From Gammaproteobacteria bacterium (GTDB lineage Bacteria > Pseudomonadota > Gammaproteobacteria > SZUA-229): a DNA stretch of 42,421 bases. Location of the stretch: positions 1-42,421 of the forward strand of contig JAUVDN010000009.1 of assembly GCA_030595325.1 (NCBI GenBank). The letters run 5' to 3'. Numbering within the stretch: the first letter of the stretch is position 1; each line of letters opens with the position of its first letter. The notes under the pieces were generated by a model, which was not told the origin of the DNA, made no database searches, and was given only the letters and a program-made list of their open reading frames with translations. Of the stretch, positions 17,155-26,497 are shown in pieces. The position numbers and the translations under genes are program-made.

Positions 17155-17185
17155 ATGTGATTGCGATACAAATATTGCAACTACA

Positions 17186-17923
17186 CTAATATAAATTCCA
17201 AAGTGCCAACCCACTAACCACTATCAACATCGCACCAATAACCTGCTTAAAAACAACATCATTGCGCAATATCATATCGTGTGTCTTCAAACCAATAAAA
17301 TGCCCAACACCAGCGACAGGTAGAAGTACGATAGCCGTGAGCACATTCAGGTCCACTCCCAGTGCCGCAAAGGTTGCCATTTTTATTGAAACCAGAATAA
17401 ACCAAAGCACAAACAGGGTATTCCGTAATTGCGACTGCACCACATTGCGTACATAAACAGCCACCATTAATGGCGCCCCCGTTAAAGATGTGCCCGCTAT
17501 ATAACCGCCAAATATCAATAATAATTTATCGATCCAGGCACTCTCACTATGAAAGCTTTTATTTAGTAGCCACATAACTGCATACAATAGAGTGATGCCA
17601 TAGATGAATGTAACGACCCATAAATTTGGCAGATTCAATAAACCAAAGACACCGATGAGGGCAGGTGGAATAATATAGAGCAAAGATGCTTTTAAATATT
17701 GCCAGTTAACGTTATTTATCCGGGTACGTAAGGTCAACGATGTAAAAAATAACAGGTGTGCGCCGATGATAGGCAGCCAGTAAATCGGTTGATCAAGTAT
17801 GAGCAACATGAAGGGCAGACCAAGGGCTGCGCCGCCAAATCCCAGACCGCTGCGAACAAATCCCGCCCACATGAATAGCAGACACGTTAGTACTATCTCT
17901 AGTACCGTAAATTCAGGAAACAT
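17186..17923 (-). CDS. TauE/SafE family sulfite exporter-like permease
   Basis: 245 aa with about eight hydrophobic segments, a typical TauE/SafE inner-membrane permease. The first repeat includes SGLGFGGAALGLPFMLL at about 25-41, and the second half has GGYIAGTSLTGAPLMV, the repeated motif of the family. Family members export sulfite, sulfoacetate or related anions, or take up small organic acids, so the substrate is not known here. It lies 2 bp downstream of the symporter gene on the same strand, which points to one transcript and perhaps a joint role in sulfonate or amino-acid metabolism. Confidence 0.85.
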   Translation of the reverse strand: MFPEFTVLEIVLTCLLFMWAGFVRSGLGFGGAALGLPFMLLILDQPIYWLPIIGAHLLFFTSLTLRTRINNVNWQYLKASLLYIIPPALIGVFGLLNLPNLWVVTFIYGITLLYAVMWLLNKSFHSESAWIDKLLLIFGGYIAGTSLTGAPLMVAVYVRNVVQSQLRNTLFVLWFILVSIKMATFAALGVDLNVLTAIVLLPVAGVGHFIGLKTHDMILRNDVVFKQVIGAMLIVVSGLALWNLY

Positions 17924-17925
17924 GA

Positions 17926-19269
17926 TTAGACTTTAGCTTTACTAAAATGTTCTTTAGTTAGCTTGAATACGACAGGACTTAGCAATATCAATGCAATAAG
18001 ATTTGGAATCGCCATGAGTGCGTTTAAAGTATCAGCAACCAGCCACATAAAATCTAGACTAGCTGTTGCACCGACAGGTACCGCAATAATCCACAGGTAG
18101 CGAAACGGTGTTATCGCTCTTTCACCCAGTAAAAATTCAACACATTTTTCACTGTAGAAGCTCCAACCAAGAATAGTTGTGAATGCAAACACACTTAATC
18201 CAATGGTTACGATATAACTACCAAAACCGGGCAGTGCTGCCTCAAATGCTGCTGAAGATAAACTGGCACCGGTTTCACCGCTTGACCAGACACCGCTTGA
18301 GATAATGACCAGACCGGTAATTGAGCAGACAATGATGGTATCGATGAATGTACCTAACATGGCAATACTGCCTTGTTGCACAGGGCTGTTGGTGCTGGCT
18401 GCAGCGTGTGCGATTGGGGCACTACCTAAACCCGCTTCATTAGAAAAAATACCACGTGCGACACCAAAACGGATGGCTGCCCAAACAGCAGCACCGGCAA
18501 AACCGCCTGTTGCAGCAATTGGTGTGAATGCATGTGTAAAAATTAATGAGAAGGCATGAGGCAGTGCCTGGTAATTAATGATTAATATAACTAATCCTGC
18601 TGAAACATAAGCAAGCGCCATCATCGGTACCAATTTACCTGCTACATTTGCGATGCGCTTGATACCGCCAAGTAATACCATCGCTGCTAAAACAGCCATA
18701 ACAATACCAGTAACCATATGTGGCACGGCAAAGGTATTGTGAATAACATCAGCAACAGAATTAGCCTGTATCGTGTTACCGATGCCGAATCCTGCCAGCG
18801 CACCAAAAATAGCAAAACAGGTACCCAGCCATGACCAATGTGGCTTTAGACCATTCTTGATATAAAACATGGGACCGCCAATGTGCATGCCTTTACTGTC
18901 GACTTCTCGATATTTAACCGCCAACACCGCTTCTGCATATTTTGTTGCCATTCCCACCAGTGCCGTACACCACATCCAGAACAGCGCACCTGGACCACCG
19001 AGAAATATCGCGGTTGCTACGCCGGCTATGTTTCCTGTACCGATGGTTGCTGCAAGTGACGTCATTAGCGCGTTAAATGGAGCAATATCGCCTTCACCTT
19101 CTTTATGGCGACCTTGCCAGAGAAGTTTGAAACTGTATCCCAGTCGTCTCAGTGGCATGAATGCCAGGCCATACATCAAATAGATACCAGTACCGAGAAT
19201 AAGTACAAGCATCAAGGGCCCCCAAACAATACCGTTTAAGGATGAAACAAGGTCATTTAGCATTTGCAT
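17926..19269 (-). CDS. Sodium:alanine/glycine symporter (AGCS family)
   Basis: 447 aa, about ten membrane segments. Family signatures are seen in order: ATIGTGNIAGVATAIFLGGPGALFWMW near 75-101, HIGGPMFYIKNGL and GIFSNEAGLGSAPIAHAAA, which forms part of the sodium and substrate site. These proteins bring in alanine or glycine with Na+ (or H+), which would fit a marine or salt-rich habitat. The start gives a short N-terminal tail before the first membrane helix. The downstream TauE gene begins 2 bp after the stop. The trhO gene is divergent, with a 154-bp promoter region between them. Confidence 0.92.
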   Translation of the reverse strand: MQMLNDLVSSLNGIVWGPLMLVLILGTGIYLMYGLAFMPLRRLGYSFKLLWQGRHKEGEGDIAPFNALMTSLAATIGTGNIAGVATAIFLGGPGALFWMWCTALVGMATKYAEAVLAVKYREVDSKGMHIGGPMFYIKNGLKPHWSWLGTCFAIFGALAGFGIGNTIQANSVADVIHNTFAVPHMVTGIVMAVLAAMVLLGGIKRIANVAGKLVPMMALAYVSAGLVILIINYQALPHAFSLIFTHAFTPIAATGGFAGAAVWAAIRFGVARGIFSNEAGLGSAPIAHAAASTNSPVQQGSIAMLGTFIDTIIVCSITGLVIISSGVWSSGETGASLSSAAFEAALPGFGSYIVTIGLSVFAFTTILGWSFYSEKCVEFLLGERAITPFRYLWIIAVPVGATASLDFMWLVADTLNALMAIPNLIALILLSPVVFKLTKEHFSKAKV

Positions 19270-19423
19270 AGTATTTGTGTTTTTATTTAATTTTTCTTAT
19301 TTTTTTCGAATATTACCAGTTTATAAGAAAACTTTTCATTACTCTAAAATAAGGTAAAATTACGTTTTGGCTCTGGGCTTGTCGACATATTGGCGTTCCA
19401 GCCGGTTAATTAGAGAATATTGC

Positions 19424-20428
19424 ATGTCACTAGCTACGCAGCAGGTCGTTGTATCTGCGCTATATCATTTTGTCAGGCTTGATAACTATCAGGCAATTCG
19501 CCAGCCGCTATACGATTTTATGATTGAACATGAAATCAGAGGCACACTACTATTAGCAGAAGAAGGCATCAATGGTACGGTCGCGGGCTCACAGGAAGCC
19601 ATCGATAAACTTCATGACTGGTTACGTTCTGATGAACGTCTAAAAGAGATAAGAACAAAAGAGTCATTTGATGATGAGATGCCATTTTATCGCACAAGAG
19701 TAAAGCTGAAGAAAGAGATTGTTACCATGGGCGTGCGGGGTATCGACCCCAACCACGTAGTCGGTACTTATGTAAAACCAGAAGACTGGAACGCTCTCAT
19801 ATCTGATCCTGAGGTGGTTCTTGTGGATACACGTAATGATTATGAAGTTGCCATTGGTACTTTCCAAAACGCTATTAATCCTAATACAGAAACTTTTCGA
19901 CAGTTTCCTGATTATGTAAAACAAAACATGGATTCAAAAAAGCAGAAAAAAGTGGCTATGTTCTGCACTGGTGGTATCCGTTGCGAAAAATCTACCGCTT
20001 ATCTAAAAGAGCAGGGCTTCGATGAGGTCTATCATCTGCAAGGTGGTATTTTGAAATACCTGGAGACTGTTCATGAGTCTGATTCGATGTGGAAAGGTGA
20101 ATGTTTCGTTTTTGATAACCGTGTCAGTGTTAATCATCAGCTTGAGAAAGGAATATATGACCAATGCCACGCTTGTCGTTTACCAATAACAGAAGAAGAT
20201 AAATTAAGTGACAAATATGAGCAAGGCGTCAGCTGTCCTAGCTGTTATGATAAAAAAACAGATACACAGCGAAAGAGATTTGCTGAACGTGAAAGGCAGG
20301 TGCAACTTGCTAAATCACGCGGTGAAGAACACATCGGTTCCGAGGTTAATGAGATTAGTCAGAACCGAAAACACATGAAAGATATTGAGCGCGAGAAAAA
20401 CAGGCGCTTAAGCATAAAGCATCGCTAA
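19424..20428 (+). CDS. trhO: tRNA uridine(34) hydroxylase TrhO (YceA family rhodanese)
   Basis: 334 aa from the ATG at 19424, chosen over an upstream TTG at 19367 because an agag motif lies before it and the family starts close to this point ([12 protein letters not shown]). The enzyme makes 5-hydroxyuridine at U34 of certain tRNAs, using the rhodanese domain. An N-terminal acylphosphatase-like domain (about 10-90, [13 protein letters not shown]) precedes the rhodanese domain with active loop CTGGIRC starting at Cys181. A zinc-type Cys cluster, CHACR...CPSC, follows near 250-280, then a basic tail. A SemiSWEET gene follows 9 bp later. Confidence 0.94.
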   Translation: MSLATQQVVVSALYHFVRLDNYQAIRQPLYDFMIEHEIRGTLLLAEEGINGTVAGSQEAIDKLHDWLRSDERLKEIRTKESFDDEMPFYRTRVKLKKEIVTMGVRGIDPNHVVGTYVKPEDWNALISDPEVVLVDTRNDYEVAIGTFQNAINPNTETFRQFPDYVKQNMDSKKQKKVAMFCTGGIRCEKSTAYLKEQGFDEVYHLQGGILKYLETVHESDSMWKGECFVFDNRVSVNHQLEKGIYDQCHACRLPITEEDKLSDKYEQGVSCPSCYDKKTDTQRKRFAERERQVQLAKSRGEEHIGSEVNEISQNRKHMKDIEREKNRRLSIKHR

Positions 20429-20437
20429 GGAGATATC

Positions 20438-20698
20438 ATGCCAATAGAAGTTTTGTTTGGATGGGCAGCATCATTTCTGTGTACTTTAATTTTGGTACCA
20501 CAAATATATAAAGCATTAAAGACGCGTCATACTGATGATGTTTCCATGTCTATGCTTTTGTTGTCTGTTGCCGGCAATGGATTCTGGGTTGCACATTCGT
20601 CAATCACGCAAAATATACCTTTACTCGTAGGTGCGAGTTTTATCAGCTGTATGAGTATCGCGCTAATTATATTCAAATATAAATTTGATACAAAATAA
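20438..20698 (+). CDS. SemiSWEET-type (MtN3/PQ-loop) membrane protein
   Basis: 86 aa with three membrane helices, one triple-helix bundle that works as a dimer. The PQ motif lies in LVPQIYKALKTRHTDDVSM (about 20-38), followed by GNGFWVAHS in the second helix. Family members transport sugars by passive exchange, though the substrate is unproved here. The preceding ggagatatc is a good ribosome binding site 9 bp after the trhO stop, so the three genes 19424-21354 probably form an operon. Confidence 0.88.
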   Translation: MPIEVLFGWAASFLCTLILVPQIYKALKTRHTDDVSMSMLLLSVAGNGFWVAHSSITQNIPLLVGASFISCMSIALIIFKYKFDTK

Positions 20699-20712
20699 AT
20701 AGCTATTCCTTT

Positions 20713-21354
20713 ATGAACGAACCTATCCTGTATAGCTTTCGTCGCTGCCCGTATTGTATGCGCGCGCACATGGGACTTAAATACTCATTACTTATTATTA
20801 AACTCCGTGAAGTGTCTCTAAAAGAAATGCCTGATGAGCTATTAAAAGTCTCACCACATGAAACGGTACCTGTACTGATATTGTCAGCAGACAATGTGAT
20901 GGATGAAAGCTGGGATATTCTAAAATGGGCGCTGTTGAAAAATGATCCAGATAACTGGTTAGGTGAAGATAATAAATATTTACTTGATGCAGAAATGTTG
21001 GTTGAAACCAATGATTTTTCCTTTAAGGAAAATCTGGACCATTATAAATATGCTGATCGACACCCAGAACACTCTAAAGAACACTATCGAAATGAAGGTG
21101 AAGAATTTATCGAAGAGCTCGAAGATATGCTCTCAGATAATGCATACCTGTTAGCTGATACTGTAACAATTGCTGATATTGCTATATTTCCTTTTGTTCG
21201 GCAGTTTTCACTTGTTGATAAAACCTGGTTTGACGAATCTCGCTATACACGTGTTCAGCACTGGCTGGAGTCTTTGATTAATAGCAAATTATTTCAAGAT
21301 GTCTTTCAAAAACATGATTTTTGGAAATCAGGCGATAACGAAATATATTTGTAA
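20713..21354 (+). CDS. Glutathione S-transferase family protein
   Basis: 213 aa. The N-terminal thioredoxin-like domain carries a glutaredoxin-type RRCPYCMRA, with Cys12 and Cys15, and a conserved TVPVL near 51-55 (cis-Pro), then ESWDI where glutathione binds. The helical C-terminal domain is typical, with ADTVTIADIAIFPFVRQF near 138-155, the N-capping motif of the family. The CPYC motif suggests a thiol-transferase or dehydroascorbate-reductase-like role and not classic conjugation, but this is inference. It starts 14 bp after the SemiSWEET stop. Confidence 0.88.
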   Translation: MNEPILYSFRRCPYCMRAHMGLKYSLLIIKLREVSLKEMPDELLKVSPHETVPVLILSADNVMDESWDILKWALLKNDPDNWLGEDNKYLLDAEMLVETNDFSFKENLDHYKYADRHPEHSKEHYRNEGEEFIEELEDMLSDNAYLLADTVTIADIAIFPFVRQFSLVDKTWFDESRYTRVQHWLESLINSKLFQDVFQKHDFWKSGDNEIYL

Positions 21355-21738
21355 AGACTATCAGCCAAAACTTGAAGGTGTACATGATTTTTTAATGCTT
21401 ATCAAAACATCAGCTAATTTGGTTTACCTTGTTTAAAGTAACCGTTTGTCGGAAAACTTACACTTGTTTGTCGAAATTTCATAATAATTGTTGAAAATAT
21501 GTCACTTCGGTCTATATTCTAATCAGTATCACAAAGGTTAGAACTAATCTTTTAGTTTTACCCATAAATTCAAATACTTATAAATTTCACAAAGTTTTTC
21601 ACCATCATTAACAAGCAATGATATATCCGCTTGTTGTGATAAATGCGCTTAAACAAACTAATAAAAAAACTTCATCTACAACTGCAAGTGCAGGATTTTA
21701 TGATGCTTTTTTAACCATGTTTTATTTAGGACGTTGCA
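21355..21738. other. 384-bp leader/promoter region of the DUF1631 gene
   Basis: No gene is visible. Two similar blocks, gtttgtcgg and gtttgtcga, lie near 21446 and 21470, which may be a binding-site pair, but I cannot name the factor. The AT-rich stretch ends in ttaggacgttgca before the DUF1631 start. Confidence 0.4.
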
Positions 21739-23928
21739 ATGGAATTAAACCAAAATTTCAATTTAGCTGAAGATAATAAATCTGATAAGTATTCAAAAGT
21801 TATCGATAAGGTTTTTACCTGTTCAAACGAGCACCTGATGGTTTTATTCACTCAGATGTTAACAACCGCAGATGAAAAATTATTTGACCTTGCAGAGAAA
21901 TCTGACTCAAATGAAGACCAATCGATGTACATGGACTGTACGCGTATATTCAGAACAGAAAAAAATGATATCGGTGGACATTTTTTCGTTAATTTAAATA
22001 ATTCCTTAAAAGCCTCTCAAGCACACGATGTAGACTCTGAATCAGAAGAGTTAGCACTGGTGGGTCAGGATGAAATGGAAGAGATGGTTGCAATAACAAC
22101 CATGCACTCTAAAGCGATGAATATATATGGAGTAGAAGTTAATCACCTGGAAGCACGTTTAGAGTATCTAGAAATCATGTATATGGACATGTTTGATAAA
22201 GAAGCTTTAGACCCGAAACATATCTGTGAAATATTTCAAAGAACCATTGAAAACCTCGAAATGGCAATTGAAGTTAAATTAGTTTTTTACAAATTGTTCG
22301 ACGATGAAGTGTGTTCAAAACTTGGCGTGATGTACAAGACTATAAATCAGATATTTATAGACAATGACATCATGCCTGAAATCATAATGAAGACGACAAA
22401 GCAAGAAGAGGTAGAACATGCCGAAGAAGAAGTGTCGATGCAGGTGGCGAGCTATTATGATCCGACTGAAAATGTAGCGACTGATTTTATACCAAGAACC
22501 AAAGATGATATCTGCCGCATCGTTAATGATTTCATGAGCGGTGATATGACAATTACCGGTGATGAAATTGACCTGCCTGAGTCATTTCTGCGTAAACCTA
22601 GCCAACAGGATATAGATGGTAAGAATTCCTATGAGAGAAAAGAGGTTCTTAAAGCACTCTCGAAACTTCAACACAAACTTACTTCAAGAAAAGATAACAA
22701 TGAATGCCTAACAACCGACCAGATCAAACAGGAACTTCTGTCAGATATCAGTAAAGAGCATGGCGGCGTTATCGACAAGCAGGTCAACATTCTAGACGAG
22801 AGAAATATGGATTTTGTCGGTATGATGTTTGGTGCCATCGTTGATGATGAGACTGTTTCTGAAATAATGACCAACCTCATTTACCAGCTACAGATACCGG
22901 TCATGAAAGTTGCGATGTCAGACAACTCTCTTTTTCAAAATGAAGAACATCCGGCAAGAGCGACTGTGGATCTACTGACTCAAGCAGGTAAGGGTATAAA
23001 TATAAGAGACGATTACCTTTTTGATGAGCTTGAAAATATAGTAGACAGCATACTGGATGAATTTGAAATAGATATTGATACATTTGAGCAAGCGGTTGAT
23101 GATCTTGAAAATATTATCTTCAAGGAAGAAGAAATTGCTAATGAAACAGAAAGGCAACAACAGAAACAAATATTGCAAGAACATGCTCGAAACATTGTTA
23201 TCACACAGCTGAAAATGGTCTCTAGTGATAAGAGGATACCTAACGAGGTAAGGCCTTTGATTCTAAAGCACTGGTCAACACTGATGCTTAATCGTTACCT
23301 AAGGCATGGACGCAACAGTGAGAAATGGGTTCAATCGGTTCTTTTACTAAAGCTGCTACTTAAATGTATGCAACCTATCCGCTATCCATCACAGTTTAAG
23401 ATGATAAATGATAACCATGTAGCACTATTAGAAGCTGTAAATGATGAACTATATGAAACGCAACAGAATAAAGGTGATATAGCTGCTCAGATATCACAAT
23501 TAAAATCACATTTTATAAAATTGATTGACGGTTATGATATGAAAATCGTTGATGAAAACATCGCTGAAGTTTCTAAAGAAGAATTATTAAGCGAAGAGCC
23601 TGATAATTCTGAAGAAGAACTTAAGTATATTCAGGAACAAACAGAAATAGCAAAACAAAAGATAGCGCAGCTTGAAAGTACAGCAAAACCTGGTGCTTGG
23701 TATGAGATTTATAATGGTGATGAAAGGGCTGTAAGACGCTTAAAGCTTTCAATCATTTTAACTGATGCCGCACAGTTAATCTTCGTCGACAGAAAAGGCG
23801 TTAAAGTTATAGAGAAAGATGCTGAAGAGTTTGCTAAAGAACTTGAAGATAATCGTTCGCGTATGCTTGCTGATCATTCAACGTTTGATAATGCTCTGGG
23901 CAAAGTTATTTCTGCTTTTGCAGCGTAA
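21739..23928 (+). CDS. DUF1631 family protein
   Basis: 729-aa acidic, mainly helical protein without signal peptide or membrane helix, so cytoplasmic. The pattern of the family is visible: ELALVGQDEMEEMVAITTMHSKAM near 105-128, the LDPKHICEIF block near 156-166, a long coiled-coil-prone middle (DNKEEEIANETERQQQKQI region), and the C-terminal PGAWYEIYNGDERAVRRLKL...LIFVDRKGVKVI block at 651-690, which looks like a small beta barrel of PilZ-like type. Function is unknown, though similarity to PilZ suggests nucleotide sensing; this is inference. It is monocistronic, preceded by AGGA and ended by a strong terminator. Confidence 0.82.
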   Translation: MELNQNFNLAEDNKSDKYSKVIDKVFTCSNEHLMVLFTQMLTTADEKLFDLAEKSDSNEDQSMYMDCTRIFRTEKNDIGGHFFVNLNNSLKASQAHDVDSESEELALVGQDEMEEMVAITTMHSKAMNIYGVEVNHLEARLEYLEIMYMDMFDKEALDPKHICEIFQRTIENLEMAIEVKLVFYKLFDDEVCSKLGVMYKTINQIFIDNDIMPEIIMKTTKQEEVEHAEEEVSMQVASYYDPTENVATDFIPRTKDDICRIVNDFMSGDMTITGDEIDLPESFLRKPSQQDIDGKNSYERKEVLKALSKLQHKLTSRKDNNECLTTDQIKQELLSDISKEHGGVIDKQVNILDERNMDFVGMMFGAIVDDETVSEIMTNLIYQLQIPVMKVAMSDNSLFQNEEHPARATVDLLTQAGKGINIRDDYLFDELENIVDSILDEFEIDIDTFEQAVDDLENIIFKEEEIANETERQQQKQILQEHARNIVITQLKMVSSDKRIPNEVRPLILKHWSTLMLNRYLRHGRNSEKWVQSVLLLKLLLKCMQPIRYPSQFKMINDNHVALLEAVNDELYETQQNKGDIAAQISQLKSHFIKLIDGYDMKIVDENIAEVSKEELLSEEPDNSEEELKYIQEQTEIAKQKIAQLESTAKPGAWYEIYNGDERAVRRLKLSIILTDAAQLIFVDRKGVKVIEKDAEEFAKELEDNRSRMLADHSTFDNALGKVISAFAA

Positions 23929-23967
23929 GTCTTCATGTAGAATTTATTGGCACAGTTTATAAGTTTG

Positions 23968-23990
23968 GCAACAGGGATTGTTGCTTTTTT
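23968..23990 (+). terminator. Rho-independent terminator of the DUF1631 gene
   Basis: A 6-bp stem (23968-23973 with 23979-23984) with a 5-nt loop is followed directly by six T. It lies 40 nt after the stop codon. Confidence 0.85.
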
Positions 23991-24026
23991 ATAGCTCAGC
24001 TTTATAGCTCAGCTTTATAACTCAGC
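23988..24026. repeat. 13-bp tandem repeat, three copies
   Basis: tttatagctcagc at 23988 and 24001 and tttataactcagc at 24014. It overlaps the T tract of the preceding terminator and ends 16 bp before the stop of the next gene. The period is the same as that of the 11469-11546 array, but the sequence differs. Confidence 0.88.
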
Positions 24027-24041
24027 AATACAACATGTCAT

Positions 24042-24662
24042 CTAATGTGGGATCTGTTTCAAGATTTCACTACTCTCATTGTAATCAATCTTTATCTCAG
24101 AAAATTCTTCTCCTAGTTGTAAAACCAGACTCGGGAAGCTATGCAGATAGATATTTTTACAAAATTCTATTTCAACCATGAGGTCATTCTGACAATGCTC
24201 TGAGGTTATATCTGTTTTAAACTGACCTATATCTAAACCTATATTACTGGCAAGTTGAATCAAGACATCTACATCAGAAGGGTTTTTAGCATCCAGATAA
24301 TATGCTTGCTGAATAGCAAACAACATATCGCTTTCAAGTTCTGGTTGTTGCATTTTGCATGCTATAACTGCTCTGCATGCAGGATAAGTTGAGCGTCGTG
24401 GTTTACATACCTTCCAGAAATCAAAATTAAACCTGATACCAGGAATTTCCTGCTGAATTTTTTTCCAGGTATTCTCGATGGTTTGTTGCATTTCTGATGG
24501 CATTACTTGATCAGAATCGGCCGCCAGTCCACCTAACAATGTTTTAATTATTACTTTTCCAGCTAAGGCTTGTTTCACCTGCTTCCACACTGGACGAAAG
24601 CCCCAACACCATGAACACATCGGATCATGCGCATAATATAAAACAGGTAGTTCAGGTTTCAT
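24042..24662 (-). CDS. DsbA family protein, FrnE-like oxidoreductase
   Basis: 206 aa with a thioredoxin-type active site, CSWC (Cys16-Cys19), in DPMCSWCWGFRP, typical of FrnE-like DsbA proteins. There is no signal peptide, so a cytoplasmic role is expected. The helical insert is followed by the SFPSLVLQ cis-Pro block near 173-180. FrnE proteins are reported as disulfide isomerases that take part in stress tolerance. Other Cys (CKPRRSTYPACRAVIAC) lie in the middle. It stands alone between the DUF1631 gene and a cytochrome c gene. Confidence 0.85.
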   Translation of the reverse strand: MKPELPVLYYAHDPMCSWCWGFRPVWKQVKQALAGKVIIKTLLGGLAADSDQVMPSEMQQTIENTWKKIQQEIPGIRFNFDFWKVCKPRRSTYPACRAVIACKMQQPELESDMLFAIQQAYYLDAKNPSDVDVLIQLASNIGLDIGQFKTDITSEHCQNDLMVEIEFCKNIYLHSFPSLVLQLGEEFSEIKIDYNESSEILKQIPH

Positions 24663-24787
24663 TTAACACTTCTGTAAGTGGACGCTCGCATCAGCGCCAT
24701 TGTGGCAATGATGTAAATGAATAGCAATGTTGAAGTTACTGCTTGAGGGAAAAAGCTAGATGAACCACTAAACAAATCACTAAATAA

Positions 24788-25294
24788 TTAGAGTGATGTC
24801 TGCTTGATGTTCGTTGAATTAGGTTGAAACGAGCGTAGGTACATTGTCAGCTGCCAGATTTCTTTATCGGATAACTTATCAAATGCCGGCATGCTAGTTC
24901 CGATTGAACCGTATTTTATAATCCAGAAAAACTGCCCTTCGGGTAGCGTTGCAACAATGTCATTACAGGTGAAATTTCTAGGTGCCGGTTCAAACATGCC
25001 AGCCATAGGGCCGTTTCCATCGCCATCTTCACCGTGACATTCGGCACAGGCCAGAGGTTTTGCGGTGCTCTGATATAACTCTCTACCGGCATCAATATTT
25101 TTTGTACTTGTCTGTAGTGGATTATTCAAGCTAGCGATTACAGCAGGTGCAAGCTCTGTTGTTCTATCCTGTGGGCAATGACCAGATTGCACCTGATGAG
25201 AAGGCTGCGAGTTACATGCTTGTAGAGAAATGCAGGCAACCAGTAAAAGCAGGGCATTACGTGGTTTAAAACTCAGATTCCGCACAGTATACAA
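24788..25294 (-). CDS. Lipoprotein cytochrome c
   Basis: 168 aa. The signal peptide ends in the lipobox SLQAC, with Cys27, so the protein is probably anchored in the envelope. The heme site is CAECH at 83-87, followed by GEDGDGNGPMAGMFEPAPRNF, and the distal ligand is Met135 in GTSMPAF. This is a class I monoheme cytochrome. The length beyond the heme domain is short (about 50 residues N-terminal). It may pass electrons to the oxidase or another partner, but no neighbouring gene proves it. There is no adjacent dehydrogenase gene. Confidence 0.9.
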   Translation of the reverse strand: MYTVRNLSFKPRNALLLLVACISLQACNSQPSHQVQSGHCPQDRTTELAPAVIASLNNPLQTSTKNIDAGRELYQSTAKPLACAECHGEDGDGNGPMAGMFEPAPRNFTCNDIVATLPEGQFFWIIKYGSIGTSMPAFDKLSDKEIWQLTMYLRSFQPNSTNIKQTSL

Positions 25295-25371
25295 CCCCTA
25301 AACATGCATTTATTGTAGGGCTATTTTCGCCTGATTAGTCATTATTTTATGTGCGCTAGGTCACATTATCA

Positions 25372-25653
25372 TCAACCATACTCACATAAGTAAGCGCATT
25401 CGGTTGGAACACTCACATTAAACGAACTGTTAGCGTCAACTTCAAAGGATTCTCCGGCATTAAACGTCTTGATTTCGGACTCAGCGTCTAACTGGATGAT
25501 TAATTGTCCGGTAATAACACTCATTTTCTCTTTTTCAGCCGTATTAAATACGTATTCACCGGCGGCCATAACACCTACCGTTGCAGGTTTATCTGTTGTT
25601 TTGAAGGCTATTGATTTGACCTTACCATCAAAATATTCATTTGTTTTAAACAT
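25372..25653 (-). CDS. ppnP: Pyrimidine/purine nucleoside phosphorylase PpnP
   Basis: 93 aa, a single cupin-like domain, same length as E. coli PpnP (94). It splits purine and pyrimidine nucleosides with phosphate to give bases and ribose 1-phosphate. Conserved blocks are FDGKVKSI near 9-16, TVGVMAAGEYVFNTAEKE near 25-42, MSVITGQL and FNAGESFEVDANSSFNV. A Shine-Dalgarno-like aggggtgg lies just upstream. It is divergent from the rhodanese gene across a 154-bp very AT-rich region. Confidence 0.95.
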   Translation of the reverse strand: MFKTNEYFDGKVKSIAFKTTDKPATVGVMAAGEYVFNTAEKEKMSVITGQLIIQLDAESEIKTFNAGESFEVDANSSFNVSVPTECAYLCEYG

Positions 25654-25807
25654 AAACCACCCCTGATAATAATGTGGCAGATGCTGACTGAATTAGGTCT
25701 AATTAACAAGCTTTATCATGTAATATGCGCAGACTACATAACATATTGATATTGCAATAATTATTAATATATAATAAAATATTAATATTCTAACGCTATA
25801 AGATTTT

Positions 25808-26098
25808 ATGATGATTGAACAGTATAGTTGTAAATTTGTTGAAGAAATAATGGAGTTGGGCGGTCAATTGATTGACGTACGATCACCAGTTGAGTTTAAT
25901 CAGGGCTCTCTTGATGGCGCGGTTAATATGCCCATTGAAAAATTTCAGATATTGAAAGATGATATCGATAGCTCGAAACCAGTATTACTGTATTGCCGTA
26001 CCGGTGCGCGTTCAGGCAGCGTAAAGAACTATCTAGATCAACTGGGCTTTTCACAGGTTCATAATATTGGCGGCTTGATGCAGTTTATGGGCTGTTAA
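25808..26098 (+). CDS. Single-domain rhodanese
   Basis: 96 aa, one rhodanese domain with active loop CRTGARS, catalytic Cys63. The IDVRSPVEF and HNIGG motifs flank it as usual. Sulfurtransferases of this kind carry persulfide sulfur between donors and acceptors; donor and partner here are unknown. Two adjacent ATG codons exist, and the first is taken. There is no clear Shine-Dalgarno sequence. The heavy-metal protein gene follows at 35 bp on the same strand. Confidence 0.9.
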   Translation: MMIEQYSCKFVEEIMELGGQLIDVRSPVEFNQGSLDGAVNMPIEKFQILKDDIDSSKPVLLYCRTGARSGSVKNYLDQLGFSQVHNIGGLMQFMGC

Positions 26099-26132
26099 CA
26101 GCAGTCTTTAAACAGACACTATAAAAGAAACT

Positions 26133-26408
26133 ATGACTTACGAAATTTCTGTAGAAAACATCAAATGCGGCGGTTGTGCCGGCACTATCACTAAGCGCCT
26201 GAATGCACTGGCTGACGTTAGTGACTGTCAGGTTGATGTTGAATCTGGCACGGTCACTATTACCGGCGAAGATACTAATAGAGAAGCAGTGGCTACGCTG
26301 CTGTTGAAGCTAGGTTATCCAGAAAGCGGTACCGCTGAAGGTTTAAAAGCCGCAACAGCTAAAGCTAAGTCATTTGTTAGCTGCGCTGTGGGTAAAATGA
26401 ATTCATAG
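26133..26408 (+). CDS. Heavy-metal-associated (HMA) domain protein, CopZ-like
   Basis: 91 aa. The metal site is CGGC at Cys12-Cys15 in ENIKCGGCAGTI, and the fold ends near residue 68, followed by an Ala/Lys-rich tail (TAKAKSFVSCAVGKM) with one more Cys. HMA proteins bind Cu+ or similar thiophilic ions and hand them to ATPases. With the rhodanese next to it, a copper or persulfide-linked role is possible, but unproved. No copper ATPase gene lies in the window. The stop codon lies in a weak 6-bp hairpin (26405-26421). Confidence 0.85.
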   Translation: MTYEISVENIKCGGCAGTITKRLNALADVSDCQVDVESGTVTITGEDTNREAVATLLLKLGYPESGTAEGLKAATAKAKSFVSCAVGKMNS

Positions 26409-26497
26409 CCTTTCTGGCTATTGGTCGAACTCAATTAGTCAAAATTGATAAATGAAATTCGACAAACAACCAACGACAGCGTTAATATTCGCCGCCA

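Larger units (their letters stand above)
16359..17185. other. 827-bp gene-free region with large inverted repeat and REP-like elements
   Basis: No gene is credible in this stretch. It contains a partial REP-like motif (16481-16492), two long inverted arms (16553-16771 and 16843-17072) and one REP-like hairpin (17127-17154). Short frames over the arms are palindrome shadows. It separates rapA from the TauE gene. Confidence 0.8.

Noticed and set aside
19479-19492. A further FNR-like match, TTGAT-AACT-ATCAG
   Set aside because: It lies inside the trhO coding region, and one or two such matches are expected by chance in a window of this size.
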